DNA of 64,000 nt from an uncultured Eggerthellaceae bacterium (GTDB lineage Bacteria > Actinomycetota > Coriobacteriia > Coriobacteriales > Eggerthellaceae). Positions 8,455 to 16,758 of the stretch are shown here, in pieces (the first letter of the stretch is position 1; every line of letters starts with the position of its first letter). Made by a program: the position numbers and the translations under genes. A model generated the notes under the pieces. The model was given only the letters and a program-made list of their open reading frames with translations. It was not told the origin of the DNA and searched no databases. The stretch spans positions 10,844 to 74,843 of the forward strand of contig CAJURX010000011.1 in NCBI GenBank assembly GCA_910589125.1, written 5' to 3'.

Positions 8455-9030
8455 TCAGCTCGACTCGTGAATGCGCTTGATGATCCGTGCTGGGTTGCCA
8501 GCCACAACCGTATCAGCTTCCACATCCTTCGTGACAACGGAGCCGGCAGCCACTACGGCGCCGTTGCCGATCGTGACGCCGGGCAGCACGATGGAGCCGG
8601 AGCCGATCCAGACGTCGTTTCCCAGCCTTATCGGCCTCGGCGTCATTCCCCCGCGGTGTTTCGGGTCCATATGATGGTTGAGCGTCGCCAATACTACGTT
8701 ATGCCCGATGAGGCACCTGTCCCCAAGGAAGATGCCTCCCTGGTCTTGGAACTTGCATCCGCTGTTGATGAACACGCCTTCTCCAAGGAAGATGTTCTTG
8801 CCGCAATCCGCATTGAACGGAGGGAACATGGAGAAGCCGGCAGGAACCTCGCGGCCGGTCAGCTCTCTCATGAGCGCTGCAAGTTCGTCTGGCGTGTGGT
8901 AGGTGCCGTTGATGTCCATGCAGATGCGAATGGCCTCTTGGCTTATCTCGTGCATCATGAGGTGCATCTCGCTGCCAGCCTCTATCGCCTCGCCCGCCAG
9001 CAATCGTTCCAAATACTCTTCGTGCGTCAC
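8455..9030 (-). CDS. Maltose/galactoside O-acetyltransferase-type hexapeptide enzyme
   Basis: A 191-residue Maa/LacA/NodL-family acetyl-CoA transferase. The N-terminal helix pair includes YHTPDELAALM, and the left-handed beta-helix carries hexapeptide repeats (IFLGEGVFINSGCKFQD, CLIGHNVVLATLNH, VWIGSGSIVLPGVTIGNGAVVAAGSVV). The catalytic His lies in the ATLNHHMDP loop, and the family end ends in VAGNPARIIK. It acetylates a sugar hydroxyl in the cytosol; the natural acceptor is unknown. The start is GTG 9030 after AGGAAAGGG. It sits next to an aldo/keto reductase remnant. Confidence 0.9.
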   Translation of the reverse strand: MTHEEYLERLLAGEAIEAGSEMHLMMHEISQEAIRICMDINGTYHTPDELAALMRELTGREVPAGFSMFPPFNADCGKNIFLGEGVFINSGCKFQDQGGIFLGDRCLIGHNVVLATLNHHMDPKHRGGMTPRPIRLGNDVWIGSGSIVLPGVTIGNGAVVAAGSVVTKDVEADTVVAGNPARIIKRIHESS

Positions 9031-9046
9031 GGCCCTTTCCTCTCTA

Positions 9047-9286
9047 TCAGTACCAGTTGTGCTTCTCGTTGCGATCCAATGCGGCTATCGTTGCCATCTC
9101 GCCATCGGTCAGGCTGAATCCATAGATGTCGTCATCCTCACGGATATGCGACGGGTTGCTCGACCTCGGGATGACGGCGACCCCGCGCTGTAGACTCCAG
9201 CGGAGGATGACCTGCGAAATGGACACCCGTGCGTCGTCGCGTCCGCCAGGTAGATGAAGCCTCGTCGGGTCATGACGCTCATGCAT
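9047..9286 (-). pseudogene. Truncated aldo/keto reductase, C-terminal remnant
   Basis: From about residue 21 the 79-residue frame matches only the last 60 residues of 2,5-diketogluconate-reductase-type enzymes: VSISQVILRWSLQRGVAVIP, SSNPSHIREDDDIYGFSL, LDRNEKHNWY. The barrel with Asp, Tyr, Lys and His is absent. A normal-looking start (ATG 9286 with AAAGGAAG just upstream) is joined to the tail, suggesting an internal deletion that fused a gene start to a gene end. It runs divergently from a LysR gene, the usual arrangement of a regulator and its target. Confidence 0.75.
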
Positions 9287-9331
9287 CTTCCTTTTCGCTT
9301 GGGTTTGTTCTGGGCAGCTTACGGCTTATCC

Positions 9332-9370
9332 ATACTTATATCCAATTCATATAAAATATAGATACTTATA
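9332..9370. promoter_or_regulatory. AT-rich divergent promoter with direct repeats
   Basis: ATACTTATA occurs twice at 9332-9340 and 9362-9370, 30 bases apart (about three helical turns), flanking TATAAAATA at 9350-9358. The segment stands out as AT-rich against its surroundings. It lies between the LysR gene (start 9401) and the truncated reductase, as expected for a LysR-type operator and promoter. Confidence 0.45.
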
Positions 9371-9400
9371 CTTGTTTGGTATTTTGAATGGGATCCGCCA

Positions 9401-10279
9401 ATGGATATACGCGAGATGGAATACTTCCTGGCCATCGCGAAGGAAGGCAGCTTCACCAAGGCGGCCGAATGCCTCCACATGACACAGCCGCCGCTTTCTC
9501 GCCAGATGAGGGACCTGGAAGCGGAGCTAGGTGTCACCCTGTTCGATCGCAGTGGAAGGCGTATCGCCCTCACAGAAGACGGCCTGGCGTTTCGCGAGCG
9601 GGCTCAGGAGGTCGTTGACCTCATGCATCAGGTGAAGAGCGACATGGCGTCAAATGTTGGGAACTTGGTGGGAGAGGTGCGTCTTGCATGCGGGGAAACT
9701 GAGGCCGTCACGATCCTCGCCAGGGCAGCCAGCGCGCTGCGTCGCGAGCATCCTGCCGTGAGCTTTCGCCTGCTCAGCGGTGACAGGGACTTCGTAGTCG
9801 AGCAGCTCGAGAAGGGCGCGGCGGAGCTAGGGCTCCTCGTCGCGTCGAGCGTCGACAGCGGCAGCTTCGACTTCTTCCAGCTTCCCGCCAAGGACACATG
9901 GGGCGTCTTGATGCGCGCGGATGACATGCTGGCCGAGAAGCAGAGCGTCGAGCTTTCCGACCTTGTCGGCAAGCCCCTCTTGCTTCCCTACCGCGCCGCC
10001 CTGGGAAGCGATCTTATGGCCTGGTTCGGAGTCGAGAGAGAGTCGCTTGACATATCGGCGACCTACGACCTCGCATACAACGCCTCACGCCTCGCCAAGG
10101 AGGGATTCGGCTACGCCGTGACGCTTGACGGCATCGTGGACGCAGGGCACGGCAGCGGTCTGGCGTTCCGGCCCTTGTCGCCCCAGCTGGAAACGAGCCT
10201 GTTCCTCGTCTGGAAGCGGGGTCATTCGCTGTCCCGAGCCTCCCACGCCTTCCTCGAAAGGGTGCGGCTCGCTTCCTAG
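9401..10279 (+). CDS. LysR-family transcriptional regulator
   Basis: A 292-residue LysR regulator. The N-terminal winged helix reads MEYFLAIAKEGSFTKAAECL, then TQPPLSRQMRDLEAELGVTLFDR, which is a near-perfect LysR HTH. A linker helix and a periplasmic-binding-like effector domain (about residues 90-290) follow. ATG 9401 matches the usual N-terminus, although the Shine-Dalgarno sequence is weak. Likely targets are itself, the divergent remnant reductase and acetyltransferase, and the ferredoxin-fused aldo/keto reductase that follows at 10466. The effector is unknown. Confidence 0.93.
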   Translation: MDIREMEYFLAIAKEGSFTKAAECLHMTQPPLSRQMRDLEAELGVTLFDRSGRRIALTEDGLAFRERAQEVVDLMHQVKSDMASNVGNLVGEVRLACGETEAVTILARAASALRREHPAVSFRLLSGDRDFVVEQLEKGAAELGLLVASSVDSGSFDFFQLPAKDTWGVLMRADDMLAEKQSVELSDLVGKPLLLPYRAALGSDLMAWFGVERESLDISATYDLAYNASRLAKEGFGYAVTLDGIVDAGHGSGLAFRPLSPQLETSLFLVWKRGHSLSRASHAFLERVRLAS

Positions 10280-10358
10280 GACTCGGCGCATGTCCAGATG
10301 AAGCTGCTCGAGAGGATATCGAGAGGATGTCTTGAACGGGTATCTGCTTGATAAACGT

Positions 10359-10373
10359 ATACCGTACGGGTAT
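10359..10373. promoter_or_regulatory. Short inverted repeat upstream of the second fused reductase
   Basis: ATACC (10359-10363) and GGTAT (10369-10373) flank GTACG, and extra GGGTAT (10338-10343) and GATACCC (near 10420) occur in the same 186-base gap. It is a plausible operator for the reductase at 10466. No factor is assigned. Confidence 0.35.
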
Positions 10374-10465
10374 GTGTTGCCATTCGATATGGATATTTCT
10401 CTTTTTGTCCCTACGCAGATACCCTTTTGAATGCTATCTACAATCGGCACAAGGAGGTTGAAGCG

Positions 10466-11587
10466 ATGGGCTCGCTGATTCCAGCCTCGAAGATGGGCTT
10501 TGGCTGCATGAGGCTGCCCCTCTTGGACGAAAATGACCAGGCCAGCATCGATATCGAGCAGTTCAAGCAGATGGTCGACGCCTTCATGGAGGCGGGCAAC
10601 ACCTATTTCGACACCGCGTTCGTCTACCACGACGGCGCATCCGAGACCGCTTTGGGAGAGGAGCTGGTGGCGCGTTACCCCCGCGAGTCGTTCACGCTGG
10701 CCACCAAGTGCCTCGCTTGGGCGATGCCGGACGAGGCATCGGCGAAGAGGTGCCTTGACGTGTCGCTCGCGCGCCTGGGCACCGACTACGTGGACTACTA
10801 TTTGCTCCACAACGTAGGCGGGAAGCGCACGGCGAAGTTCGACGAGTACGGCATGTGGGAGTGGGCGCAGCAGCAGAAGGCGGCGGGCAGGATACGCTAC
10901 GTCGGCTTCTCGATGCACGACGACGCTGCCTGCTTGGAGAGGCTGCTCACCGCGCATCCCGAGATGGACTTCGTGCAGTTGCAGGTGAACTACCTCGATT
11001 GGGGCGACCCGCACAACGAGGCAGCGAAGCTGATGGAGGTGGCGGCTCGTCACGGCAAGCCCATCGTCATCATGGATCCGGCGCGCGGCGGCCGCTTGTG
11101 CAATCTGCCCGAGCAAGCGGCGCGCATCCTCGAAGTGGCGAACCCGGGCGCAAGCCAAGCACAGTGGGCTTATCGGTTCTGCTGGAACCTTCCTGATGTG
11201 GTCTCGGTGCTATCGGGAATGTCCACCATCGAGCAGGTTCGCGAGAACGTCGCGAGCTATGCGGCGAACATCCCGTTCACGCCCGTGGAGGAGGCAGCGC
11301 TCGCCGAGGCGGTCGGCATCATGCGTTCGCTCGCAGGCATCCCCTGCACCGCCTGCAACTACTGCATGAAGGGCTGCCCCTCGAACGTTCAGATCTCTCA
11401 GATCATGGAGCTGCTGAACCTAGAGGCGATGACCGACGATCATGCTTTCGTCAAAGGTCTCTACAGCTGGCAGGCTGCCGAGGGCAAGGCCAGCTCATGC
11501 ATTCGGTGCGGGAAGTGCGAGACCATGTGCCCACAGCAGATCGGCATCATCGACGAGCTCGCCCGCGCCGCAGAGCTGTACGAATAA
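10466..11587 (+). CDS. Aldo/keto reductase with C-terminal 2x[4Fe-4S] domain
   Basis: A 373-residue protein with the same architecture as 5455-6567. The AKR barrel contains TYFDTAFVYHDG, TLATKCLAW and YYLLHNVGG, plus the shared phrase FVQLQVNYLDW. The ferredoxin tail carries CTACNYCMKGCP and CIRCGKCETMCP. ATG 10466 is chosen because AAGGAGG lies ten bases upstream; an in-frame ATG at 10427 lacks such a site. Position after a LysR gene suggests that regulator controls it. Substrate unknown; cytosolic. Confidence 0.9.
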   Translation: MGSLIPASKMGFGCMRLPLLDENDQASIDIEQFKQMVDAFMEAGNTYFDTAFVYHDGASETALGEELVARYPRESFTLATKCLAWAMPDEASAKRCLDVSLARLGTDYVDYYLLHNVGGKRTAKFDEYGMWEWAQQQKAAGRIRYVGFSMHDDAACLERLLTAHPEMDFVQLQVNYLDWGDPHNEAAKLMEVAARHGKPIVIMDPARGGRLCNLPEQAARILEVANPGASQAQWAYRFCWNLPDVVSVLSGMSTIEQVRENVASYAANIPFTPVEEAALAEAVGIMRSLAGIPCTACNYCMKGCPSNVQISQIMELLNLEAMTDDHAFVKGLYSWQAAEGKASSCIRCGKCETMCPQQIGIIDELARAAELYE

Positions 11588-11873
11588 GCCGCCTGGCCAG
11601 ATTGGGGAGAAGGTGAAAGTAGTGGCGATCAATGGCAGCGCACGACGCGACGGCAACACCGACAGGCTTATCTCCGAAGCGTTTCGCCCCCTTGAGGATG
11701 CGCACGGAAGGCAGCCCGGTGCCGTCTATGGTGGCGAATGGCACATCGCGTATGGCACGCAGTAACCTGAGGCACCACGAGGCGTCTACGATGCTGCCGT
11801 CAGGCACTACGGCAATGTCAAGCCCTTCGCACGAGCGCATCGACTCGAATAGCTGGTCGTTTGCATCCATCAT
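11547..11873 (-). pseudogene. Pyridoxamine-phosphate-oxidase-like, N-terminal remnant
   Basis: From ATG 11873, ten bases after the macrodomain gene stop, the frame gives about 65 residues resembling the start of split-barrel FMN-binding proteins: LRLLRAIRDVPFATIDGTG then LPSVRIL. Beyond about 11680 the sequence is antisense to the FMN-reductase remnant and no longer resembles the family; the frame ends at 11547. It follows the sirtuin and macrodomain genes on the same strand and may once have belonged to that operon. The family assignment is tentative. Confidence 0.45.
11613..11765 (+). pseudogene. NADPH-dependent FMN reductase-like, N-terminal remnant
   Basis: GTG 11613 follows GGGGAGAAG and encodes VVAINGSARRDGNTDRLISE, the phosphate-binding start of flavodoxin-like FMN reductases. 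After about residue 25 the match ends and the frame stops at 11765, far short of the usual 180-200 residues. It collides head-on with a second truncated gene on the other strand, so the locus looks like the scar of a deletion between two convergent genes. Confidence 0.6.
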
Positions 11874-11882
11874 GCTTCCTGT

Positions 11883-12674
11883 CTAGCGCTCTATGGCGAG
11901 GAGGTCTGCATAGAGCCTCTCGTCGGTATCGGTGAATACGTCGAAGACGACCGTCATGTCCGATGCGTGGGCGCCAAGCCACCTGCGCACCGCAGCGACC
12001 GCTATCGGCGCGGCTTCTTCTTGGGGAAAGCCGAACACCCCTGTGCTTATGCAGCAAAAGGCCATGGAGCGCAAGCCGTGTTCGGCGGCGAGGTCGAGGC
12101 AGCTTTCGTAGCACTGCGCCAGGAGCCGCCCGTCCTCCTCGGTCGGCCGCCCGTTCGCGATGGGCCCGACGGTGTGGATGACGTGCCTGGCGGGAAGGTT
12201 CCACGCGCCCGTGATCTTGGCCTGTCCGGTCGGCTCTGCGTGCCCCTGCGCTTCCATGATCCGGGCGCATTCCGCGCGCAGCTGCATGCCGGCGAACGTG
12301 TGGATAGCGTTGTCGATGCAGAGGTGGTTCGGCGTCCAGCATCCCGTCATGCCGCTGTTGGCGGCGTTCACGATGGCATCGACGGCAAGCGTCGTGATAT
12401 CGCCGCGCCAGAGAAGGAGCCGCGGGTCGATCGCCGAGCGCGCGGCCTCACGGGCAGAGCGGATTCCCGCCCCCGCGACCATGCCACGCAAAAGCTCGTC
12501 CTGCCGCGCCAGCATGTCGCTGGGCGCAGGGGCGGCCTCGCGCGTGTTCACGAGAGCACGGAATGCATGCCAGAGCTCCGCGGTGTCTTCGAGACGAGGC
12601 ATCTCGACCCCGCGCTCTGCGCATAAGTCGCCTATCAGCCCCTGCAGCAGCTCCCGCTTGCGTTCGTCGTTCAT
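11883..12674 (-). CDS. Zinc-containing macrodomain ADP-ribosyl hydrolase (SirTM-linked)
   Basis: A 263-residue protein. Residues 1-80 are a helical N-terminal part, and residues 85-260 are a macrodomain with DAIVNAANSGMTGC and the loop ISTGVFGFP. The insert GCWTPNHLCIDNAIH carries C112, H117 and C119, the pattern of zinc-binding macrodomains found in operons with class M sirtuins. These enzymes remove ADP-ribose from proteins. The ATG overlaps the TGA of the sirtuin gene by four bases (12671-12674), so the two are translationally coupled. Together they form a writer/eraser pair. The usual lipoylated GcvH-like target and LplA2 ligase genes are not present nearby. Confidence 0.88.
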   Translation of the reverse strand: MNDERKRELLQGLIGDLCAERGVEMPRLEDTAELWHAFRALVNTREAAPAPSDMLARQDELLRGMVAGAGIRSAREAARSAIDPRLLLWRGDITTLAVDAIVNAANSGMTGCWTPNHLCIDNAIHTFAGMQLRAECARIMEAQGHAEPTGQAKITGAWNLPARHVIHTVGPIANGRPTEEDGRLLAQCYESCLDLAAEHGLRSMAFCCISTGVFGFPQEEAAPIAVAAVRRWLGAHASDMTVVFDVFTDTDERLYADLLAIER

Positions 12675-13585
12675 GCCGTCTTCGCCTCCCGCCTTTCGGC
12701 CAGCTCGCGCAGAACGCCGGATATGTCAGCATCTAGGATGACGGATCGATCCTCTATCTCCTTGGGCGCGTAAGCATCGCCCAGATTAACGCATGCGTAG
12801 GTTGCATGCGGATTGCTGCTCGTCATCCGCCAGAAAGGGAACTTGATGATGACAGGCGTGTTCCCGCCGACACCCAGTTCAAGGAAGAGCACCTTCTGTC
12901 CATCTTGCGCACGTGTTCGCAGGAAGTCGCTGTAGCGCCTCTGCGCCTCATGCCAGCCCGCATCCTCGACGAACCTCGCATCCGCCCGCAGGTTCATCGT
13001 CAGAGGGCGCCCGCAATGCGGGCAATGCGGCACGAGGTCACTCGGCACGGCCATGGCAGGCGCGCCTTCCTCCGGCACTAAAAGCTCGCCGTCCCGCCCA
13101 ACGGCAAACCCTTGGGCGAGCACCATGGCTCGCGCTACCTCCTCGTTGTCGAAGGTCTCGGCGCAGCAGGGCGACGAGCATTGGAAGAGGCCGTAGTCGC
13201 CCTGGGTGTAGAACAGGCGCTCCTTGGCGAAGCCCGAGCGCTGGAAGCAGTGGTCCACGTTCGTGGTCAAGACGAAATGGTCCTTGCCGTCGAGCAGTTT
13301 CAGCAAGTCGCCATAGGTGGTGCCCGGAAGCGGGCTGTAGCGATTGGTCCAGATGTAGCGGCTCCAGTAGGCCCAATGCTCTTCCAGAGTCTCGTAGGGG
13401 AAGAAACCGCCGGAGTACATGTCACGGAAGCGGTACCTTCCGGCGAAGTCGGGAAAATAGCGCTCGAAGCGCTCGCCTGCGTAGCTGTAGCCCGCGGCAG
13501 TCGATAGGCCCGCACCGGCACCGACCACGATGGAGTCGGCGCCCTCGATAGCCGAGGCCAAGCGGTCGATGCCGATGCGTTCCAT
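12671..13585 (-). CDS. SirTM-class protein ADP-ribosylating sirtuin
   Basis: About 304 residues with a sirtuin fold: the NAD loop VVGAGAGLSTAAGYSYAG, then LTTNVDHCFQ (Asn109), and zinc cysteines CSSPCC and HCPHCG. At the position where deacetylase sirtuins have the catalytic His, the sequence reads YTQGDYGLFQC, with Gln128 in its place. That substitution is characteristic of class M sirtuins, which transfer ADP-ribose to proteins instead of deacylating. ATG 13585 is preferred because AAGGAG lies eight bases before it; ATG 13591 is only two bases from that site. Cytosolic; in other bacteria it is linked to oxidative-stress signalling through a lipoyl carrier. Confidence 0.87.
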   Translation of the reverse strand: MERIGIDRLASAIEGADSIVVGAGAGLSTAAGYSYAGERFERYFPDFAGRYRFRDMYSGGFFPYETLEEHWAYWSRYIWTNRYSPLPGTTYGDLLKLLDGKDHFVLTTNVDHCFQRSGFAKERLFYTQGDYGLFQCSSPCCAETFDNEEVARAMVLAQGFAVGRDGELLVPEEGAPAMAVPSDLVPHCPHCGRPLTMNLRADARFVEDAGWHEAQRRYSDFLRTRAQDGQKVLFLELGVGGNTPVIIKFPFWRMTSSNPHATYACVNLGDAYAPKEIEDRSVILDADISGVLRELAERREAKTA

Positions 13586-13628
13586 TCTCATCGCTCCTTA
13601 CGCGCTCTCGGGGTGATTCGGGGTCGGG

Positions 13629-14429
13629 CTATTCCGTGAAGAAGAAGCCGGCGGTCATGTCCAGGTAGTTCTGGCCGGAATAGCCGGGGAAGGCCTCCCC
13701 CACCGCTGCCACGAACGCATCCTTGCTGTCGCATTCGGCGGCGATGCGCGTGAGTTCCTTCAGGTAGTCGATCTTGGTCTGCACGTCCTTCAGGTCCTCG
13801 GGCGTGTAGTGGGAGGTGAGCACGAGGTCGAAGCCGCCGGCCAAGTAGCCTTCCAGCTGCGCGACGATGGCGTCGGCGTGCCCCGCGCCCGCCACGATGG
13901 AGTGGCAGTCGTGCCCGAGCATGTGGGTGTAGACGGCGCCGAGAGCCGGGATCTCCACATCGAACGCATCGTCGTTCGGCAGGATGTTCACCTCGATGCC
14001 GGCCAGCGTGAGCGGGCCCGCGCCGACCGTGTTCGTCACCGTGCAGACGGAGCCGTCGAAGGCATCGCCGAACGCACCTACGAAGTTGTCGATGAGGGCC
14101 TTGCCGCCGCCAGCGTGGCCGTAGGCATCCGCGCTCTTCGTAGCGTAGACGGGCGTGCCTTCGAGGAAGGTTGCTCCAGCCATATGATAGGCCGCGAGGA
14201 TGCCTACGGCCTTGATGCCGGCATCTGTCAGATAGGCCTCCAGCTCCTCGATGTTGTCAAAGAAGCAAGGGTACTCCAGCACGAACCCGCGGCCGTCCTT
14301 CTCCACGACGAACACCTCGTCGTCGATGAGGTCGTTGGTCTGGTAGGCGTGCAGCCTCACGCCGTCTCGCTCGTAGACGCGCACGTTGCCCTTGGGCAGC
14401 TTCACCTCGCGGTAGTCGTTCTTGTTCAT
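13629..14429 (-). CDS. Degenerate metallo-beta-lactamase-fold protein
   Basis: A 266-residue cytosolic protein that looks like an MBL-fold hydrolase (VFVVEKDGRGFVLEYPCFFD start, then GIKAVGILAAYHMAGATF, and HMLGHDCHSIVAGAGHAD). The canonical HxHxDH metal motif is missing at the place expected after ILAAYH. It may therefore be a non-metal or altered enzyme, or a binding protein. ATG 14429 follows AGGAAG. It runs divergently from an HxlR regulator with three repeated operator-like motifs between, so it is probably the regulated gene. Function unknown. Confidence 0.65.
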   Translation of the reverse strand: MNKNDYREVKLPKGNVRVYERDGVRLHAYQTNDLIDDEVFVVEKDGRGFVLEYPCFFDNIEELEAYLTDAGIKAVGILAAYHMAGATFLEGTPVYATKSADAYGHAGGGKALIDNFVGAFGDAFDGSVCTVTNTVGAGPLTLAGIEVNILPNDDAFDVEIPALGAVYTHMLGHDCHSIVAGAGHADAIVAQLEGYLAGGFDLVLTSHYTPEDLKDVQTKIDYLKELTRIAAECDSKDAFVAAVGEAFPGYSGQNYLDMTAGFFFTE

Positions 14430-14491
14430 CGCAGTCTTCCTTTCTCTTTGCCTTCAACCGCTTGTTTAGGAACGAGGCATAGCTTAGAATC

Positions 14492-14537
14492 GTAGGTATC
14501 GTATGAAAAGTAGGCACCTTATTGTGCTGTAGGTACC
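14492..14537. promoter_or_regulatory. Triple GTAGGYAYC repeat, likely HxlR operator
   Basis: GTAGGTATC (14492-14500), GTAGGCACC (14510-14518) and GTAGGTACC (14529-14537) are direct repeats spaced 18 and 19 bases apart in the 151-base divergent gap. The third is nearly palindromic (GGTACC). The regular spacing and location between an HxlR gene and the neighbouring enzyme-like gene indicate an operator for the regulator. Confidence 0.55.
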
Positions 14538-14580
14538 TTTTGGTAATCAATGAGTCCGAACTGGAGATGAGAGTAAACTG

Positions 14581-14943
14581 ATGAATGCGCGATCATTGGA
14601 CGAGCTGCCCGCCTGCCCGGTGGAGACGACGCTCGCCCTCATCGGGAGCAAGTGGCAGGTGCTCATCCTGCGCGACCTGTTCTTGAACGGCACGATGCGG
14701 TTCAAGGAGCTACAGCGCTCGATCGGCCACGTGTCGCAAAAGGTGCTCACGCAGAACCTGCGAGCGATGGAAGAGGCGGGAATCGTCCATCGCGAGGTGT
14801 TCGCCGAGGTTCCTCCCCGTGTCGAGTACTCGCTCACCGAAACCGGTGAGACGCTCAAACCCGTGATAGACGCCATGTGGGCCTGGGGCGAGGGCTATAA
14901 GGCGCGCTTGCGCGACGAGGGGCAAAGATCAGAGGAGCCCTGA
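14581..14943 (+). CDS. HxlR-family transcriptional regulator
   Basis: A 120-residue MarR-like winged-helix protein. It opens with the HxlR Cys (PACPVETTLALIGSKWQ), continues ILRDLFLNGTMRFKELQRSI and ends its HTH with LTETGETLKPVIDAM. HxlR proteins are small DNA-binding sensors of redox, aldehyde or quinone stress, often using that N-terminal Cys. ATG 14581 fits the family; its ribosome site is weak. Its likely target is the divergent MBL-like gene. Confidence 0.9.
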   Translation: MNARSLDELPACPVETTLALIGSKWQVLILRDLFLNGTMRFKELQRSIGHVSQKVLTQNLRAMEEAGIVHREVFAEVPPRVEYSLTETGETLKPVIDAMWAWGEGYKARLRDEGQRSEEP

Positions 14944-14985
14944 CTCCCCATCAAGGAGCTTTGCTGCGAGGCAAATAAGGGCTAA

Positions 14986-15168
14986 ACCATAGAGAAGGAC
15001 GGTCTTCCACTCACTTCAGTCGCGACATTCACGCCGGAAGAGCTGAACGGCTCTATCAAGGTGGAGTTCTCCTTCGACGGCAGCCAGTTCGCCGGGCGTC
15101 GCACGGTGGTCTTTGAGAACCTGGCGCTCGAAAGCGAGGTCGTGACCGCGCATGAGGAGGTTGGGTAG
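14986..15168 (+). pseudogene. Scrap of a VaFE/T-Q ester adhesin domain
   Basis: An in-frame segment after a stop at 14983 reads SVATFTPEELNGSIKVEFSF and then LAGRR-like FAGRRTVVFENL, ending at TAG 15168. This matches the C-terminal strands of the VaFE repeat domains seen in LPXTG-anchored surface proteins of Actinobacteria. No start, signal peptide or sorting signal is present, so it is a fossil of a large surface protein gene. The rest of 14944-15273 shows nothing recognisable. Confidence 0.55.
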
Positions 15169-15273
15169 CACGAAGGAAGCTGCCTCGTTGCGTCGATGTT
15201 CCGCTTTCGGGAACGCATGGTATCGAGCTGGTGTTCAGGGCAGTAAAATACAGCGAATCAGAAAGGTCGCTAC

Positions 15274-16758
15274 ATGGATCTAGCCAAGCTCGAAACCTAG
15301 AGGGGGAATAACCGTCTCGAAGCCAAGGCCGCCCAGGGAGGCCTGCCGAAGAGCATCTGGGAGACGGTTTCCGCTTTCGCCAACACCGAAGGCGGAGTCA
15401 TCGTGCTTGGGGCCAAGGAGCGCAAAGACGGCACTCTGGAGATCGCCGGGCTCGGTGATGCCGACAAGATGCTTGACGACTTCTGGAACGCCGCGCTGAG
15501 CAAAGACAAGTTGAGCGCCAGGTTCCTGAACGACGAGGATGCCCGCATCGAGGTGATTAATGGCAGGGAGATCGTCGTCATCGAGGTGCCTCGCGTCAGC
15601 AGGCTTATGCGCCCCGTGTTTCTGAACAAGGACATACTTGGCGAGACATGGCGACGTGCGCATACGGGCGACCACCGCTGCACGCGCGAGGAGATCCAGT
15701 CGATGCTCCGCGATGCCGAGTCGTCAAGCGATGACTCTCGCATTGCAGAGATGGCGGAGATGGACCACATCGACTATGAGACGGTTCGTAGGTACCGCAC
15801 CCGCTTCGAGTTCAGGAACGAGGGGCACGTCTGGAATGCCGCAAGCGACGATGACTTCCTTACGTTTCTCGGCGCGGCCGGAAAAGACGCAGAAGGGATT
15901 CTGCGGCCGACGTACGCTGGAATGCTCATGTTCAGCAAGGATTGCTGGATAACCCGCGTGCTCCCGGATTACTTCCTCGACTATCGGCAGGAGACTAGTG
16001 TTGATACTCGATGGGAGGATAGGTTCACATCATTTACTGGGGACTGGTCGGGCAACATCTACGATTTCTACATCAAAGCGTACAACAAGCTCAAGGCTGC
16101 GTTGCGAGTTCCGTTCAAGCTGGAAGGAATCGAGCGTGTGGATGACACCCCCGCGCATGAGGCTCTTCGCGAGGCTCTGGTGAACTGTCTGACCAATGCC
16201 GATTACCATGGGAGGAGCGGTGTTGTTTGTGTTTGGCGAGACGAAGCGCTGACGATCTCCAATCCCGGCAACTTCCGCATTCCTTTTGAGAAGGCCGTGC
16301 AGCCAGGCGAGTCAAGCCCTCGCAATGCGACAATGCTCAAAATGTTTGCCATGATCGACGCAGGCGAACGCGCAGGAAGCGGTATAACCAAGATCTTCCA
16401 TGGGTGGAAGGAAATGGGTTATGCAGAGCCCTCATATAGAGAAGATTCTAACCCTGATAAAACGATTCTGACGTTGCCCCTTTCCGAGGTATCTGCCGGT
16501 CACCGTCAGATACGAACGGCAGATATTAATGCTTCCTCATCTGGGGAAAAAGAGTATAGCAAGGCTGGCATAGTCCAGTATTTGACGGCGCATGGGCCTT
16601 CCAAAACGGCAGATATCGCATCTGGAGTTGGGCTCGGCGTTTCTTGGACCAACGAGCTTCTAAGGACGCTTGTATCCGAGGGGATCGTCGAGGCCAAAGG
16701 AAATGCCCGCGCACGGAGGTATGCGCTGCGTACGACCTCTGATCAACAGAAGAACTGA
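15274..16758 (+). pseudogene. AlbA_2/HATPase_c_4 (RecG-like) regulator with early amber codon
   Basis: The frame from ATG 15274 (AAAGG seven bases upstream) would give a 494-residue protein of the Schlafen-AlbA_2 plus divergent-ATPase type. It runs NRLEAKAAQGGLPKSIWE, VSAFANTEGGVIVLG (AlbA_2 core), then HEALREALVNCLTNADYHG and RAGSGITKI (HATPase_c_4), then a C-terminal winged helix. Codon 9 is TAG (15298-15300) where a Tyr codon is expected. The next start in frame, GTG 15403, would lose the AlbA_2 core. Everything downstream is intact, so this is a recent nonsense mutation, a sequencing error or readthrough. Similar proteins are linked to defence and regulation. Confidence 0.7.

Noticed and set aside
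8265..16758. tRNA-Gly as the attachment site of the accessory block
   Set aside because: The accessory genes lie on the 5' side of the tRNA. Integrases usually use the 3' end, no integrase gene is present, and no duplicated tRNA tail was found.
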